Notes: generated from the sequence alone by a model not told the origin. 64,000 nucleotides of DNA from Gaiellasilicea sp963763755 (GCA_963763755.1 CAVXQE010000012.1:744001-808000), one strand, 5' to 3'. Counted from the first letter of the stretch, positions 1 to 9,155 are shown. Translations and numbers: made by a program.

Positions 1-1
1 C

Positions 2-322
2 CTGATGTTCGCCAGCGACCTCGATGCGACGATCCCGAACCTCGGCGCCAGCGGCGCGATCTCGGCGGTACTCGGCGCCTACATCGTGCTGCTGCCACAC
101 GCCAAGGTGCTGACGCTGATCATCTTCATTCTGCGCGAGGTCCCGGCCGTCCTCTTCCTCGGCATCTGGTTCGGGTTCCAGCTGCTCGACGGCAGCAACT
201 CGCTGGCCCACCCCGAGGCCGGCGGTGGTGTCGCCTTCTTCGCCCACATCGGCGGCTTCGTCTTCGGCATTCTCACCGTCAAGCTCTTCCAGAAACGCCA
301 ACCGCTGGCCCCCGTGTACTGA
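2..322 (+). CDS. Rhomboid family intramembrane serine protease (3' fragment)
   Basis: C-terminal part of a rhomboid protease; the gene begins before the window. The visible part has hydrophobic segments, a GASG motif near the start of the fragment that carries the expected catalytic serine in a membrane helix, and an AHIGG motif near the end that carries the expected catalytic histidine. Together these form the Ser-His dyad of rhomboids, which cleave transmembrane substrates inside the membrane. The fragment ends in a short basic tail. The stop lies two bases before the metallopeptidase start, so the two are probably cotranscribed. Substrate unknown. Confidence 0.85.
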   Translation: MMFASDLDATIPNLGASGAISAVLGAYIVLLPHAKVLTLIIFILREVPAVLFLGIWFGFQLLDGSNSLAHPEAGGGVAFFAHIGGFVFGILTVKLFQKRQPLAPVY

Positions 323-324
323 CG

Positions 325-624
325 ATGACCTTCGAGGAACACGTTCTCGCCGCCCTCGACTCGCTCCCGCCCGAACTGGCGGGCGCACTCGAGAACGTCG
401 CGGTCGTGGTCGAGCCGCGGAATCGCGAGGAGCCGGATCTCTACGGCCTCTTCGACCAGCCTGAGTACATGCCCGCCAAGATCTCGATCTACCAGCAGCC
501 GCTGGAGCAGGACTATCCGGACCCGGCCGAGCTCGAGGAGCAGATCCGGATCACGGTCCTGCACGAGCTGGCGCACTACTTCGGCTTCGAGGAGGACCGG
601 ATCTCGGATCTCGGCTACGAGTGA
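325..624 (+). CDS. Small zincin-type metallopeptidase family protein
   Basis: A 99-residue acidic cytoplasmic protein with an HELAH zinc-binding motif (HExxH) at about residues 80-84, followed by FGFEEDRI, the layout of the minimal single-domain metallopeptidase family (DUF1025 / zinicin-like). The two histidines and the glutamate needed for zinc binding and catalysis are present. Length matches the family, usually 100-130 residues. It starts two bases after the rhomboid stop, which suggests one transcript. Natural substrate is not known for this family. Confidence 0.82.
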   Translation: MTFEEHVLAALDSLPPELAGALENVAVVVEPRNREEPDLYGLFDQPEYMPAKISIYQQPLEQDYPDPAELEEQIRITVLHELAHYFGFEEDRISDLGYE

Positions 625-691
625 TTGTTGTTTTTTCGTTCAGCCGTTTCCGGGCTGGAATCAGGATGGCCGACTGCTCGTTTGAAGGAGC

Positions 692-934
692 ATGAGAACG
701 ATCCCTGAGATTCACGCGGAAATCGAGCGCCTGAGCGAGGTGCGTGGAGAGCTGTGGCAGACGCTGTCCCGCGGCCGTACCCAGGCGACCGTCGACGAGA
801 TCAAGCACATCGATGAGCAGCTGGTCACGCTCTGGGACGAGCACCGCGCCGAGCGCGCGCGCATCCGCTTCGGCGAGCGCGACGAGATCGTGCGCCGGGC
901 TCGCCAGGAAGAGCGCCTGGAGCGGGCCGCCTAG
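692..934 (+). CDS. DUF2630-like small helical protein
   Basis: An 80-residue highly charged, helical protein resembling the actinobacterial DUF2630 family: an N-terminal helix, a basic linker, then a conserved segment around LVTLWDEHRAERARIRFG. No catalytic motif is seen and function is unknown. The Shine-Dalgarno-like AAGGAG sits only one base before the ATG, which is unusually close. No better in-frame start is available, because a stop lies just upstream in the same frame. Either initiation is unusual here or the junction contains a sequence error. Confidence 0.6.
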   Translation: MRTIPEIHAEIERLSEVRGELWQTLSRGRTQATVDEIKHIDEQLVTLWDEHRAERARIRFGERDEIVRRARQEERLERAA

Positions 935-956
935 CTGAAGTACCATCGGGCCGACC

Positions 957-1916
957 ATGGGCCTGAAGGGGATGCGAGATCGAAACGACTCCTCCGACAT
1001 CGAGTCGGAGCGGGAAGCCCTGCGCCGACAGCGCGCTGAGGTGGCCACCGAGCTCGAGACGCTGAAGCGGACGGTCTCGGAGCGTGTCGTGGCGCTCCAG
1101 CAGCGCGAGCGGGAGCTGGCCGAGGCACTCACGCGGGTGGAGAAACGTGAGCAGAAGGTGGCCGCCGCCGAGGACCGCAACTCACGGCTCGATTCGGTCC
1201 GACTGAGGCTCGCGGAGGCGAAACACTCACGCGCCGCGCTCGACGCTCGTGCGATCGAGCTCGACCAGCGCGAAGCCGCCGTGGCCGCGAAGGAGCGAGC
1301 CGTCGCGACCCCGGGCCACCCAGTCGTAACCCCATCGCAGCCCGAGCCGAGCGGAACCGGCGACGAGCTCGAGCTGCGCGACGGGCAGCTCGATGCCCGC
1401 TCGGACGAGCTCGAGCAGCGCGAGATCGATCTCACCGAGCGTGAGACCGCTCTTGCCGAGCGCGAGACCGCATTGACCGAGCTCGAGCTGACACTGAGCT
1501 CGCGGGCAACCGAGCTCGACGAGCGCGAGACCGCGCTCGAGACACAGGCCGGCGAAGCCGAGCCGCCCGTGGAGCCCGAGCCGAGCGAGGCTTCGGATGA
1601 GCTGGAACGGATCGAGGCGAAGCTCACCGAGCTGCGAACCGCCGAGCAGGCGTTCGCGCGCACGCACGCTGAGCTCGCGCAGCGCAGCGACGCGCTGGCC
1701 GAGCAGGAGGCGAAGCTCGCGGCCCGCGAACGAGCGCTCGCGACGAAGGAAAGCCCTCCGGCAGGCGATCTCGGCGCGCTCGAGGCGCGGATCCGCCGGC
1801 TCGAGCAGGGCGGCCGCAAGCGCGAGGCCGAACCGCAGACGTTCAGCGCCGGGCTTCGCGCGCTGCAGGAGCGCGGCCTGCGCGGTAACCAGGCCTCGGA
1901 CGAGCCTCTACACTGA
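957..1916 (+). CDS. Coiled-coil protein of unknown function
   Basis: A 319-residue protein made almost wholly of charged heptad-like repeats rich in Glu, Arg, Ala and Leu, with many variants of an L-x-E-R-E-T-A-L repeat around residues 140-200. It has no signal peptide or membrane segment, so a cytoplasmic scaffold or filament-like role is possible, but nothing in the sequence fixes a function. The repeats also create long open frames on the opposite strand, which I treat as shadows. It ends just before tRNA-Ala. Confidence 0.65.
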   Translation: MGLKGMRDRNDSSDIESEREALRRQRAEVATELETLKRTVSERVVALQQRERELAEALTRVEKREQKVAAAEDRNSRLDSVRLRLAEAKHSRAALDARAIELDQREAAVAAKERAVATPGHPVVTPSQPEPSGTGDELELRDGQLDARSDELEQREIDLTERETALAERETALTELELTLSSRATELDERETALETQAGEAEPPVEPEPSEASDELERIEAKLTELRTAEQAFARTHAELAQRSDALAEQEAKLAARERALATKESPPAGDLGALEARIRRLEQGGRKREAEPQTFSAGLRALQERGLRGNQASDEPLH

Positions 1917-1926
1917 ACCCCTGCGT

Positions 1927-1999
1927 GGGGCGTTAGCTCAGCTGGGAGAGCGCCGCGTTTGCAACGCGGAGGTCGCCGGTTCGATCCCGGCACGCTCCA
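1927..1999 (+). tRNA. tRNA-Ala (UGC anticodon)
   Basis: A 73-base cloverleaf: acceptor GGGGCGU/ACGCUCC with one G-U pair, D arm GCUC-GAGC, anticodon stem CCGCG/CGCGG with loop UUUGCAA (anticodon UGC), and T arm GCCGG-UUCGAUC-CCGGC. The discriminator base is A. The CCA end is not encoded. A second alanine isoacceptor (GGC) lies at 42974-43046. Confidence 0.95.
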
Positions 2000-2041
2000 T
2001 CCACTACATCACTGCTCGACGCACTTAGGCGCTCAGCGGCG

Positions 2042-2074
2042 GCGCGCCTGGCACCCAGAAGAAGCCAGGCGCGC
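2042..2074. terminator. Hairpin terminator between tRNA-Ala and the ScyD-like gene
   Basis: An 11-bp perfect inverted repeat (gcgcgcctggc / gccaggcgcgc) with an 11-base loop lies between the tRNA on the plus strand and the end of the minus-strand ScyD-like gene. There is no T-tract, which is common for high-GC actinobacterial terminators. It is placed to end both converging transcripts. Confidence 0.6.
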
Positions 2075-2092
2075 GCCGTGTGACGCGTTGTC

Positions 2093-3151
2093 TTACGGCT
2101 CGATCTGCAGCACCTCGCCGACACCGATGGCGTTGCCGCGGTGCGAGACGAAGATCTCGCCCGCCGAGGAGACGGCGACCGAGGTCGGCCGCGTCAGACC
2201 GGCGATCACGGTCGTGCGCGTCCCGTCAGGGGCGATCTTCGTCAGCCGTCCGGGCAGCGCGAAGAACACCGGCCCGGTCGAGTGCTCGAGCACATACAGG
2301 CTCCCGTCCGGCCCGACGGCGAGGTCGAGCACGGTGGTGAAGCCGCTGTAGGCGACCGTCGGCGCCTGGCCGGGCACGACCCGGTAGACGTTCGACGCGC
2401 CCGCGGCGAAGGGGACACCGGTCAGCTCGGAGACGTAGTACGCACCGTCAGGAGCGGCGACGACCGCAGTCGGCACCGCGTCGGTCGAGCGCCCCGAGCT
2501 GCGGCTGGGGAAGGTCGCGATCGTGGAGATGCCACCGTTCGCGCGCACGCGCAGCAGCGAGTTGCCGCCCGCGTCGGTGACGACGGTGCTGCCCGGCTCG
2601 GCCAGCAGGCCGTAGGGGTTGCTGTCGAGGATTCCGTGGTCGGGGTTGGTCGCGAACTCGTACCCGGTCACGTCAGCGACCTCGTTCCAGTTACCGCTCG
2701 CGGAGAACTGCAGCAGCCGCCCGAACTGCTCGCCGACGACCGGCAGCACCGAGCGCGGCAGGCCTTCGCCGGCCCAGCCGATCGTGACCTGCGCGTGCCC
2801 GCGCCCGAGGAAGGCGATGTCGTGCGGCCCGGCCGCCTCGCCGGTGACGATGTTCGCATAGGAGGGAAGCCCGCTGGCAAGCCGCGACTGCTCGCCGCGC
2901 CAGAGCCTTGAAATCGCGCCGGTGGCGCCGTAGCACATCGTTCCGCCCCGGATCGGTGGGGTGAAGCAGGGTCCGGCGCCGCCGCGTCCAGCCTCGGCGA
3001 CGTAGAGCGCGCCTTCCGGCCCGAAGGCGAGGCCGCGCGGATTGTCGAGCCCGCTCATCACCACGCGGGTCGTTGCTGCTCCGGCCGCGCCCGCGCCTAC
3101 GAGCGCAAGCGCAAGTACCGCCAGCAGCGGTGCAATCAGTCGCCTGTTCAT
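2093..3151 (-). CDS. ScyD/ScyE family exported beta-propeller protein
   Basis: A 352-residue protein with an N-terminal Sec signal peptide (basic MNRR then a hydrophobic stretch ending AGAAGAA). It is followed by repeated NHL/propeller-like blades with motifs such as NPRGLAFGPEGALYVAE, DAAGGNSLLRV-like turns and AVGPDGSLYVLE. This is the pattern of the ScyD/ScyE family, a widespread extracellular protein first named from a scytonemin cluster; no scytonemin genes are nearby and the role here is unknown. The ATG start is supported by an AAAGGA ribosome site. Confidence 0.82.
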   Translation of the reverse strand: MNRRLIAPLLAVLALALVGAGAAGAATTRVVMSGLDNPRGLAFGPEGALYVAEAGRGGAGPCFTPPIRGGTMCYGATGAISRLWRGEQSRLASGLPSYANIVTGEAAGPHDIAFLGRGHAQVTIGWAGEGLPRSVLPVVGEQFGRLLQFSASGNWNEVADVTGYEFATNPDHGILDSNPYGLLAEPGSTVVTDAGGNSLLRVRANGGISTIATFPSRSSGRSTDAVPTAVVAAPDGAYYVSELTGVPFAAGASNVYRVVPGQAPTVAYSGFTTVLDLAVGPDGSLYVLEHSTGPVFFALPGRLTKIAPDGTRTTVIAGLTRPTSVAVSSAGEIFVSHRGNAIGVGEVLQIEP

Positions 3152-3341
3152 GGGTTCCTTTCGTCGTTGCCGCAGTGGGCCGTCGATCCTACGACTCGCT
3201 CAGGTCTCTTACAAGCAAGCGCCGCCGGACGAGTCGGGAATACCGCCGCCCCAACGGAGTCCTTAGATCCGAGACCTGACAACGCAACGAAGGAGACCAC
3301 CGTTCGCACTTCGCGGCCGGTTGCTCTCGAGGGGAGGAACG

Positions 3342-5059
3342 ATGACCACAGGACAGACCAACAACCGGCGACGCACGGCACTCCGCCTGCTGACCGGTGT
3401 CGCGCTCGCTGCCGCTGTATTCGGCGCCACCAGCAAGCCGGCCAGCGCCGCCACGACCGCGACCTTCAACAACGGGGTACTCACCGCCTCCGGTGACAGC
3501 GCCGCCAACAACATCGCGATCAGCCGCAACGCGGCAGGGAGGATCCTGATCAACGGCGGCGCGGTTGCCGTCGTCGGTGGCACGCCGACGGTCGCCAACA
3601 CCTCGCTCATCCGGGTCTTCGGCCTGGGTGACAACGACGTGATCAGCCTCAACGAGGCAAACGGTGCGCTGCCAAAGGGGAACCTGTTCGGCGGCGCCGG
3701 CAACGACGTCCTCACCGGCGGCTCCGGTGCCGACCAGCTCTTCGGCCAAGGCGGCAACGACACGCTCCTCGGCAAGGGCGGGAGCGACCTACTGTTCGGT
3801 GGCGGCGAGAACGACACCCTGACCGGCGGCGACGCCGACGACCAGGCTTTCGGCCAGGGCGGCAACGACCGGATGATCTGGAACCCCGGCGACGACACCG
3901 ACCTGAACGAAGGCGCCGGCGGCGTCGACACCGTCGAGGTCAACGGCGGCAACGGCGCCGAGCAGTTCGCCGCCACGGCCAACGGCGCGCGCGTCCGGTT
4001 CGACCGCCTCAATCCGGCACCGTTCGCGATCGACATCGGCACCTCCGAGAACCTGGTCCTCAACGCGAACGGCGGCGAGGACAGCTTCTCCGCGACCGGG
4101 AACCTCGCCACCCTGATCAAGATCACCGTCGACGGGGGCGCGGGCAACGACACGCTCCTCGGCAGCAACGGCGCCGACGTCCTGCTGGGCGGCGACGGCA
4201 ACGACTTCGTCGACGGCAACCAGGGCAACGACACCGCACTGCTCGGAGCCGGAGACGACTCGTTCCAGTGGGATCCCGGCGACGGCAGCGACACGATCGA
4301 GGGCCAGGACGGCACCGACGCGATGCTGTTCAACGGCAGCAACGTCAGCGAGAACTTCGATGCCTCGGCCAACGGCGGGCGGCTGCGCTTCACTCGCAAC
4401 GTCGGCAACATCGTGATGGATCTCAACGACGTCGAGGCCATCGACCTGAACGCCCTCGGCGGCGCGGACACCATCACCGTCAACGACCTCTCGGGGACCG
4501 ACGTCGTCAACGTGGCGGCCGACCTCGGCGGCGGAGCCGACGCCGACAACGTCGTCGTCAACGCGACCAACGGCGATGACGTCGCGACGGTCTCCGGCGC
4601 GGGATCCACTGCGCAGGTGGCCGGTCTGTCCGCCCTCGTCTCGGTGTCGGGCGCCGGCGCCGGCGACCGGTTGACGGTCGACGCCCTCGCCGGCGACGAC
4701 GTGATCGACGCCTCCGGCAGTGGGCGCCAACTCGATCCTGCTCACGCTGGCCGGCGGCGACGGGGACGATGTCCTCATCGGCGGCGCCGGCGACGACGTG
4801 CTGCAGGGCGGTCCCGGCGACGACGTCCTGATCGGCGGATCGGGGAACGACGTCATCGACGGCGGCCCCGGCGACAACGTCGTCATCGACACCCTCGCCG
4901 CCAACACCGTGACCTCGGCAAAGCGCGCCGGAAAGGGTTGGCTCGCGACCCACGTCCATATCGTCAACGGCAAGACCGTGATCGAGGCCGGCAGCGACGA
5001 AGCACGTCCTTCCTCGAGCCGATCTCTCCCAGCTCGTTCGGGACGCGACCTCCCGCTAG
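3342..5059 (+). CDS. Exported RTX-type calcium-binding protein (two frameshifts)
   Basis: Secreted protein with a signal peptide (RRRTALRLLTG..ASAA) and many glycine/aspartate nonapeptides of the GGxGxDxLx type, for example GGAGNDVLTGG, that bind calcium in parallel beta-rolls. RTX blocks alternate with non-repeat beta-rich blocks. The ATG at 3342 follows a strong GGGGAGG site. The reading breaks twice: an extra base near 4719 moves it to the frame reading GANSILLTLAGGDGDDVL, and another near 4995 moves it to KHVLPRADLSQLV and the stop at 5057-5059. Both resumed frames continue the expected protein. A long minus-strand open frame opposite is a compositional shadow. Confidence 0.75.
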
Positions 5060-5072
5060 TTCCACGAGCTGC

Positions 5073-5112
5073 GGCCGGCGCCAGAACTGCACGTCCGGTT
5101 CTGGCGCCGGCC
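5073..5112. terminator. Hairpin terminator after the RTX gene
   Basis: A 15-bp perfect inverted repeat (ggccggcgccagaac and its complement) with a 10-base loop begins 14 bases after the restored RTX stop codon. Its position supports 5059 as the true end of the RTX gene. No T-tract follows. It may also end the remnant reading from the other side. Confidence 0.65.
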
Positions 5113-5115
5113 GGT

Positions 5116-5294
5116 CTAGGCGGGCGACAACGCGCGCTCGAGGGCGCCCCGGTCGCTCGGTCCGCCGTGCGTGGAAGCACGTGCGCGACCGGCAGCGGCA
5201 GTGTCGACCGGCGCGCCAGCCCCTCGGCCAGACTCTGCGCGTCGCGCTCGTGCCACGGCGCGGTGAGCACGATCGCCGTCTCGCGGGTAGCCAC
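5116..5294 (-). pseudogene. Degraded C-terminal fragment, possibly MBL-fold hydrolase-like
   Basis: Reading from about 5294 on the minus strand gives ETAIVLTAPWHERDAQSLAEG, which has the look of a real protein and resembles C-terminal parts of metallo-beta-lactamase-fold hydrolases. A one-base change of frame then gives GAPVDTAAAG... to a stop at 5116. No complete upstream domain or metal-binding HxHxD motif is found before 5515, so this is at best a remnant. The family assignment is from memory of similar sequences and is weak. Confidence 0.3.
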
Positions 5295-5514
5295 CCCGTT
5301 GTACGCTTGACCTCGAGATGAAGGGACTGAGGGCCCGCCGCCGCGAGCGCTGCTCGGCTCGACGCGGTCGAGCGGCGGCTGAGGCCGTTCGGGCGCAGGT
5401 ACCTGGTGCGCGTCCTGTTCGACGACTCGTCAGCACCGTAGCCGCGCCGCTCGCTTACGCTCTCCTCCCGTTCACGACAGACCGGTCCCCAGGACGTAGG
5501 GAGGTGGTGCCCCC
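5295..5514. other. Intergenic stretch without a supportable gene
   Basis: No confident gene. A short plus-strand reading (RRLRPFGRRYLVRVLFDDSSAP, shown here as two segments RRLRPFGRRY and LVRVLFDDSSAP, ending near 5442) looks protein-like but has no start in frame. Together with the fragment at 5116-5294 it suggests a decayed or error-rich stretch. A GGGAGG site near the end belongs to the VOC gene. Confidence 0.4.
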
Positions 5515-5934
5515 TTGCCTCAGCCCGGATTCATCGACCACATCGGCATCGGCGTTCCGGATCTCGTCGCGGCCAGGCAGTACTACGACGAGCTGATGAC
5601 CGTCCTCGGGCTCCGAGAATGGTTCGACACTGGTCCGGGAGGACCACTCAACTACGGGCCTGACGGTGCTCTGGGCACACAGCTGTTCTTCTACCAAGCA
5701 GAGGAACCGGGTAGCTACTCACGCGGCCAAACCGGCCTCCATCACCTCGCCTTCTCGGTCGCGAGCCGCGCGGTCGTTCGAGAAGCACACCAGTGGGCTC
5801 GTGCCCACGACGCCGTCGTCCTGGACGAGCCCCAGGAGTTCCCTCAGTACGGGCCGGACTGTTTTGCGACCTACTGGCTCGATCCGCATGGAATCAAGCT
5901 CGAGGCGGTTTGCCACAGTCCCGAGGAGGGCTGA
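5515..5934 (+). CDS. VOC (glyoxalase/dioxygenase superfamily) protein
   Basis: A 139-residue single-domain vicinal oxygen chelate protein. It opens with the typical FIDHIGIGVPDL strand carrying the first metal-ligand histidine, has LHHLAFSV in the middle with the second, and ends with YWLDPHGIKLEAV carrying the terminal glutamate and the DPHG turn. Such proteins act as glyoxalases, bleomycin-type resistance proteins or dioxygenases; the substrate cannot be told. The start is a TTG with a GGGAGG site upstream; no ATG is available in frame. Confidence 0.82.
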   Translation: MPQPGFIDHIGIGVPDLVAARQYYDELMTVLGLREWFDTGPGGPLNYGPDGALGTQLFFYQAEEPGSYSRGQTGLHHLAFSVASRAVVREAHQWARAHDAVVLDEPQEFPQYGPDCFATYWLDPHGIKLEAVCHSPEEG

Positions 5935-5949
5935 TTCAGCGCGAGTGTT

Positions 5950-5979
5950 CGGGCGCCGCCCCGCTTGGGGCGGCGCCCG
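5950..5979. terminator. Bidirectional terminator hairpin
   Basis: A perfect 13-bp stem (cgggcgccgcccc and its complement) with a GCTT tetraloop sits between the converging VOC gene and M28 peptidase gene, 15 bases past the first stop and 13 bases past the second. The placement fits termination of both transcripts. Confidence 0.75.
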
Positions 5980-5992
5980 GTGAACGATCTCC

Positions 5993-7741
5993 CTAGTGCT
6001 TGACGCGGTGGTCGTGGCCTTGCCACTCGTGCCCGCGGCGCGGCGTGTCGGGCTTGTGCGGCTTGGTGCCGAACGGGTCCTTCGACGCTGCGAAGTAGTA
6101 GACGGCGTAGTTCGCAGCGGCTGACAGCTCGCTGAGGCTCTTGATCGCCCCGCCGGCCATCTTGCGCTGGGCCGCACTCTTGGCGGCGTCGTCCCCGTCG
6201 GGGGCGAGACCCTCCGCGTCGAGCGGCGGAACACCGGTGAGGACGGTGATCAGGTTGTCGCAGAGCTGGTGGTAGCACGGGTCGTACCACGAGCCCGCGG
6301 CTCCGCCGTAGACCGCTTCCTCCTCGGCCGTCTTCGCGCCTTCCGCGCCGGCGAACACGCCGCCTGCCGGGATGCCGCGGTCGGTGAAGCCGACATAGTC
6401 GGAGCGGCCGTCGAACGGGACGCGCTCGCTCGCGAGACCCTGGGCCTGGAACCAGTCGTCGAAGACCTGTTCGACCTTGCCCGAGCCCTCGGGCCCGGCC
6501 GGGTTGCCCGGCTCGGCGTTCCCGTCTCCGTCGTAGACGAAGCGGACGTAGTTCGGCGACGACAGCATGTCGTAGTCGAGCATCACGTCGATCTTGTCCA
6601 CTTCGGCCTGGCTCAGGTTGTGCGCGTAGTAGCTCGAGCCGATCAGGCCCTCCTCCTCCGCACCCCACCACGCGAAGCGGATCTTGTTGCGGAGGTTGTA
6701 GTGGCCGTCGGCGATCTCCTGGGCCTCGGCAAGCAGCGTCGCCGTGCCGGAGCCGTCGTCGTTGATGCCGGGACCGGCGGGCACCGAGTCGAGGTGCGCG
6801 CCGACCACGACGACGTGGTTCGGGTCGCCGTCCTTCGTCTCGGCGATCACCTGCGGCAGGAAGCGGTCCGTGAACGTGCCGTAGACCTTGAAGTCCACGG
6901 TCGGGTTCTTGCCCTGCTTGTAGGCCTGCAGCAGCTCGTTGCCGAGCGTGTAGCTCGTGATCACTGCAGCGATCGTCGCCGGCGGGTCGGGCTGGTTGTC
7001 GACGAAGATCGGATTCTGACGCGTGGGCGTGTTGCCCTCGTTGTAGATGATGACGCCGGTCGCGCCGGCCGCCTGGGCCAGCGACCACTTCGTCACGAAC
7101 GGGCACGTGCCACGCTGGACGAGCGCGACCTTGCCGGACACGCCGGCGTAGTCGGCGGCCACGCAGCCGCTGGCCGATCCGCCCGTGGGCGGATCGACGA
7201 TGCCGCCGACGGGGAACACGGGAGCGTTGGTGAGCACAACGGTCGGCGAGTTCGCCATCGTGATGAAGTCCGCCGTCGGCAGGTCGCTGTCGTCAGCATC
7301 GCCGGGGACATAGGTCTTCGGCGTCGGCGTCACCATGTTCAGGACCGGCGGCTGCGACTCGTTCCAGACCGGGAAATTGAACTGGTTGACCTGCGGGTTG
7401 TAGCCGGCCGCCTTCAGCGTCGACACGACGTAGTCGAGCGACTCCTGATAGCCGGTCGAGAACACCTCACGTGTGTCGTTGTTGAGCGAGGCGATCTGCT
7501 GCAGCGCGATCTGGTGCTGCGTGATGTCGGCTACCGAGATGTTGCCGACGAACTGTTTCGCCTTGGAATCCTTCGGGGTGATGCCGGAAGCCGCGAGTGC
7601 GGTCGGTGCCTCGACGAGCGCAGCGACCGAGACGGCCAGAGCAACGACGAGTACCGCGACCGAAGCTGCCGCGAGTGCAACGAGGCTTCGTTGAGAGCGG
7701 TGAGCGCCTCTCCTGCGGGCGCGTGTCTGCGGTGCGAGCAA
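5993..7741 (-). CDS. Secreted M28 family zinc aminopeptidase with PA domain
   Basis: A 582-residue exported protein. After a signal region (about residues 15-50) comes an N-terminal segment, a protease-associated insert (about 150-270, with DYAGVSGKVALVQRGTCPF), and an M28 catalytic domain. Expected zinc ligands and catalytic residues are visible: AHLDSV, GINDDGSG, WGAEEEGLIGS with the catalytic Glu pair, LDYDM, and the late CYHQLCDN histidine. It resembles Streptomyces-type aminopeptidases that release N-terminal residues from peptides outside the cell. The start is TTG with a strong AGGAGG site seven bases upstream. Confidence 0.9.
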   Translation of the reverse strand: MLAPQTRARRRGAHRSQRSLVALAAASVAVLVVALAVSVAALVEAPTALAASGITPKDSKAKQFVGNISVADITQHQIALQQIASLNNDTREVFSTGYQESLDYVVSTLKAAGYNPQVNQFNFPVWNESQPPVLNMVTPTPKTYVPGDADDSDLPTADFITMANSPTVVLTNAPVFPVGGIVDPPTGGSASGCVAADYAGVSGKVALVQRGTCPFVTKWSLAQAAGATGVIIYNEGNTPTRQNPIFVDNQPDPPATIAAVITSYTLGNELLQAYKQGKNPTVDFKVYGTFTDRFLPQVIAETKDGDPNHVVVVGAHLDSVPAGPGINDDGSGTATLLAEAQEIADGHYNLRNKIRFAWWGAEEEGLIGSSYYAHNLSQAEVDKIDVMLDYDMLSSPNYVRFVYDGDGNAEPGNPAGPEGSGKVEQVFDDWFQAQGLASERVPFDGRSDYVGFTDRGIPAGGVFAGAEGAKTAEEEAVYGGAAGSWYDPCYHQLCDNLITVLTGVPPLDAEGLAPDGDDAAKSAAQRKMAGGAIKSLSELSAAANYAVYYFAASKDPFGTKPHKPDTPRRGHEWQGHDHRVKH

Positions 7742-7874
7742 TGCAGTCCCTCCTCTTCTAGGTACAGGAGGGGGGTCAGCTGTGGACCGGACCCCCTGTT
7801 GGCGGGCGCAAGGGTAGCGGCTGCTCCTCCGCCATGCAGCAGTTAGAGTTGCCCAGTCCTACCCGAGAGGATCG

Positions 7875-9155
7875 ATGAGGCGACACCAGGGCAGGCTGCG
7901 CACTCTCGGCGCACTGACAGGCGTTCTTGTTGCTGTCGCGCTGCTTCTGGCCCTGCCCTCGAGCGCGTCAAAGGGGCCGCCGCATGGAGGCCGCACTCCG
8001 GTCGTGATGTTCCCGGCGTACTTCTTCACGACGCTGAAGATCACCGTGCACCACCAGACCGTGGCGCCCGAGTGCCCGGCCTCCGGCTCGTTCCGGGTCT
8101 TCTTCCAGAACGACGAGCCGAGCGCGTTCTCCGACGTCTGCCAGCAGAAGCTCCTCACGCTGCGCTACGACGCCGGCTCGAGAAAGCCGATGAGCCGGAG
8201 GTTCTCCGACCAACGGGGTGTCGACGTCGAGATCGAGAACTACGGGAAGACCGAGAGCGCGCCCTTCTACGAGCCGATGTACGAGGCGCTCGAGGGCGCT
8301 GGCTATGTCCGTGATCGCGACATTCGGGTTGCGGGCTACGACTCGCGGCTTACTCCCGACATGCGGAGCTTCCTCAGCCGGGCGAAGAGACTGATCGAGG
8401 ACACCTACCGCGACAACGGCAAGCGGCCCGTCCACCTGGTCGGCCACTCGAACGGGCCGCTCTACATCCAGTACCTGCTCACCCACACCTCGCAGCGATG
8501 GAAGGACACGTACATCCACGGCTTCACCCCGCTCGCCGGGAACTTCCCGGGCCAGGGAATCCTCTACCCGCTCTTCTTCACGGGCCTCGACGTGACCGAC
8601 TTCTCGCTGCCGACCACCGAGGCGACCGCGCGTAGCGGCGCCGAGATGATGCTCAGGTCGCCCTCGAGCTACATGAGTGCGTCCGATCCGCGCATCTTCG
8701 ATCACCTCGAGACGGTCGTGACCGACGCCTCGACCGGCAAGTCGTATACCCCCGCTGACTACCGGAAGCTCTTCGACGACGCCCACCTCTCGTGGGCGAA
8801 GCCGATCGCCGACTACTACATCGGGTTCGTCGATTTCGCCGACCCGTCGGCGTTCCCCAACGTGGACGTCTACGCGGAGAAGGGCTCTGGGCTCGAGACC
8901 ATCGTCGGGATCGGCCTGGACAACCTCTCGGTCGGGCAAGTCGTGGACGACTCGAACACGTTCTTCACCCGCGACGGCGACGCAAACCAGGAGGACCTCA
9001 CGAACGACGCTGTCCGCGCCTGGAGCGCGATGCCCTGCTTCCACTTCAGCCTGACCGACAGCCCGGGCGTCGACCACTTCTCGCTCCCGAGCAACCCCGG
9101 CGTGCTCGGACGGCTGCTCGCCGATCTGGCGCGCCCGCGTTCGCACTGCCGGTAA
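7875..9155 (+). CDS. Secreted LCAT/lysosomal phospholipase-like lipase
   Basis: A 426-residue alpha/beta hydrolase with a signal peptide (MRRHQGRLRTLGAL then a hydrophobic run ending SSAS). The nucleophile elbow is VGHSNGP at about residue 190, flanked by a segment resembling the lecithin:cholesterol acyltransferase / phospholipase A2 group XV family. That segment includes a YDSRLTP-like strand and a FTPLAGNFPGQ loop. A C-terminal PGVDHFSLPSN provides the likely catalytic histidine. Probably acts on phospholipid or acyl esters outside the cell. Start ATG follows AGAGGA. It is divergent from the M28 gene. Confidence 0.8.
   Translation: MRRHQGRLRTLGALTGVLVAVALLLALPSSASKGPPHGGRTPVVMFPAYFFTTLKITVHHQTVAPECPASGSFRVFFQNDEPSAFSDVCQQKLLTLRYDAGSRKPMSRRFSDQRGVDVEIENYGKTESAPFYEPMYEALEGAGYVRDRDIRVAGYDSRLTPDMRSFLSRAKRLIEDTYRDNGKRPVHLVGHSNGPLYIQYLLTHTSQRWKDTYIHGFTPLAGNFPGQGILYPLFFTGLDVTDFSLPTTEATARSGAEMMLRSPSSYMSASDPRIFDHLETVVTDASTGKSYTPADYRKLFDDAHLSWAKPIADYYIGFVDFADPSAFPNVDVYAEKGSGLETIVGIGLDNLSVGQVVDDSNTFFTRDGDANQEDLTNDAVRAWSAMPCFHFSLTDSPGVDHFSLPSNPGVLGRLLADLARPRSHCR

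Noticed and set aside
551..1993. Minus-strand frame of 480 codons opposite the coiled-coil gene
   Set aside because: Serine/arginine-rich low-complexity text produced by the repeated GAG/CTC codons of the real gene.
3263..5294. Long minus-strand open frames opposite the RTX gene
   Set aside because: They are shadows of the Gly/Asp repeats; only the end near 5294 has protein-like text and is listed as a remnant.
7769..7797. Short G-rich/C-rich inverted repeat between the M28 and lipase genes
   Set aside because: The genes diverge here, so a terminator makes little sense, and the stem is only 7-8 bp with a long loop.
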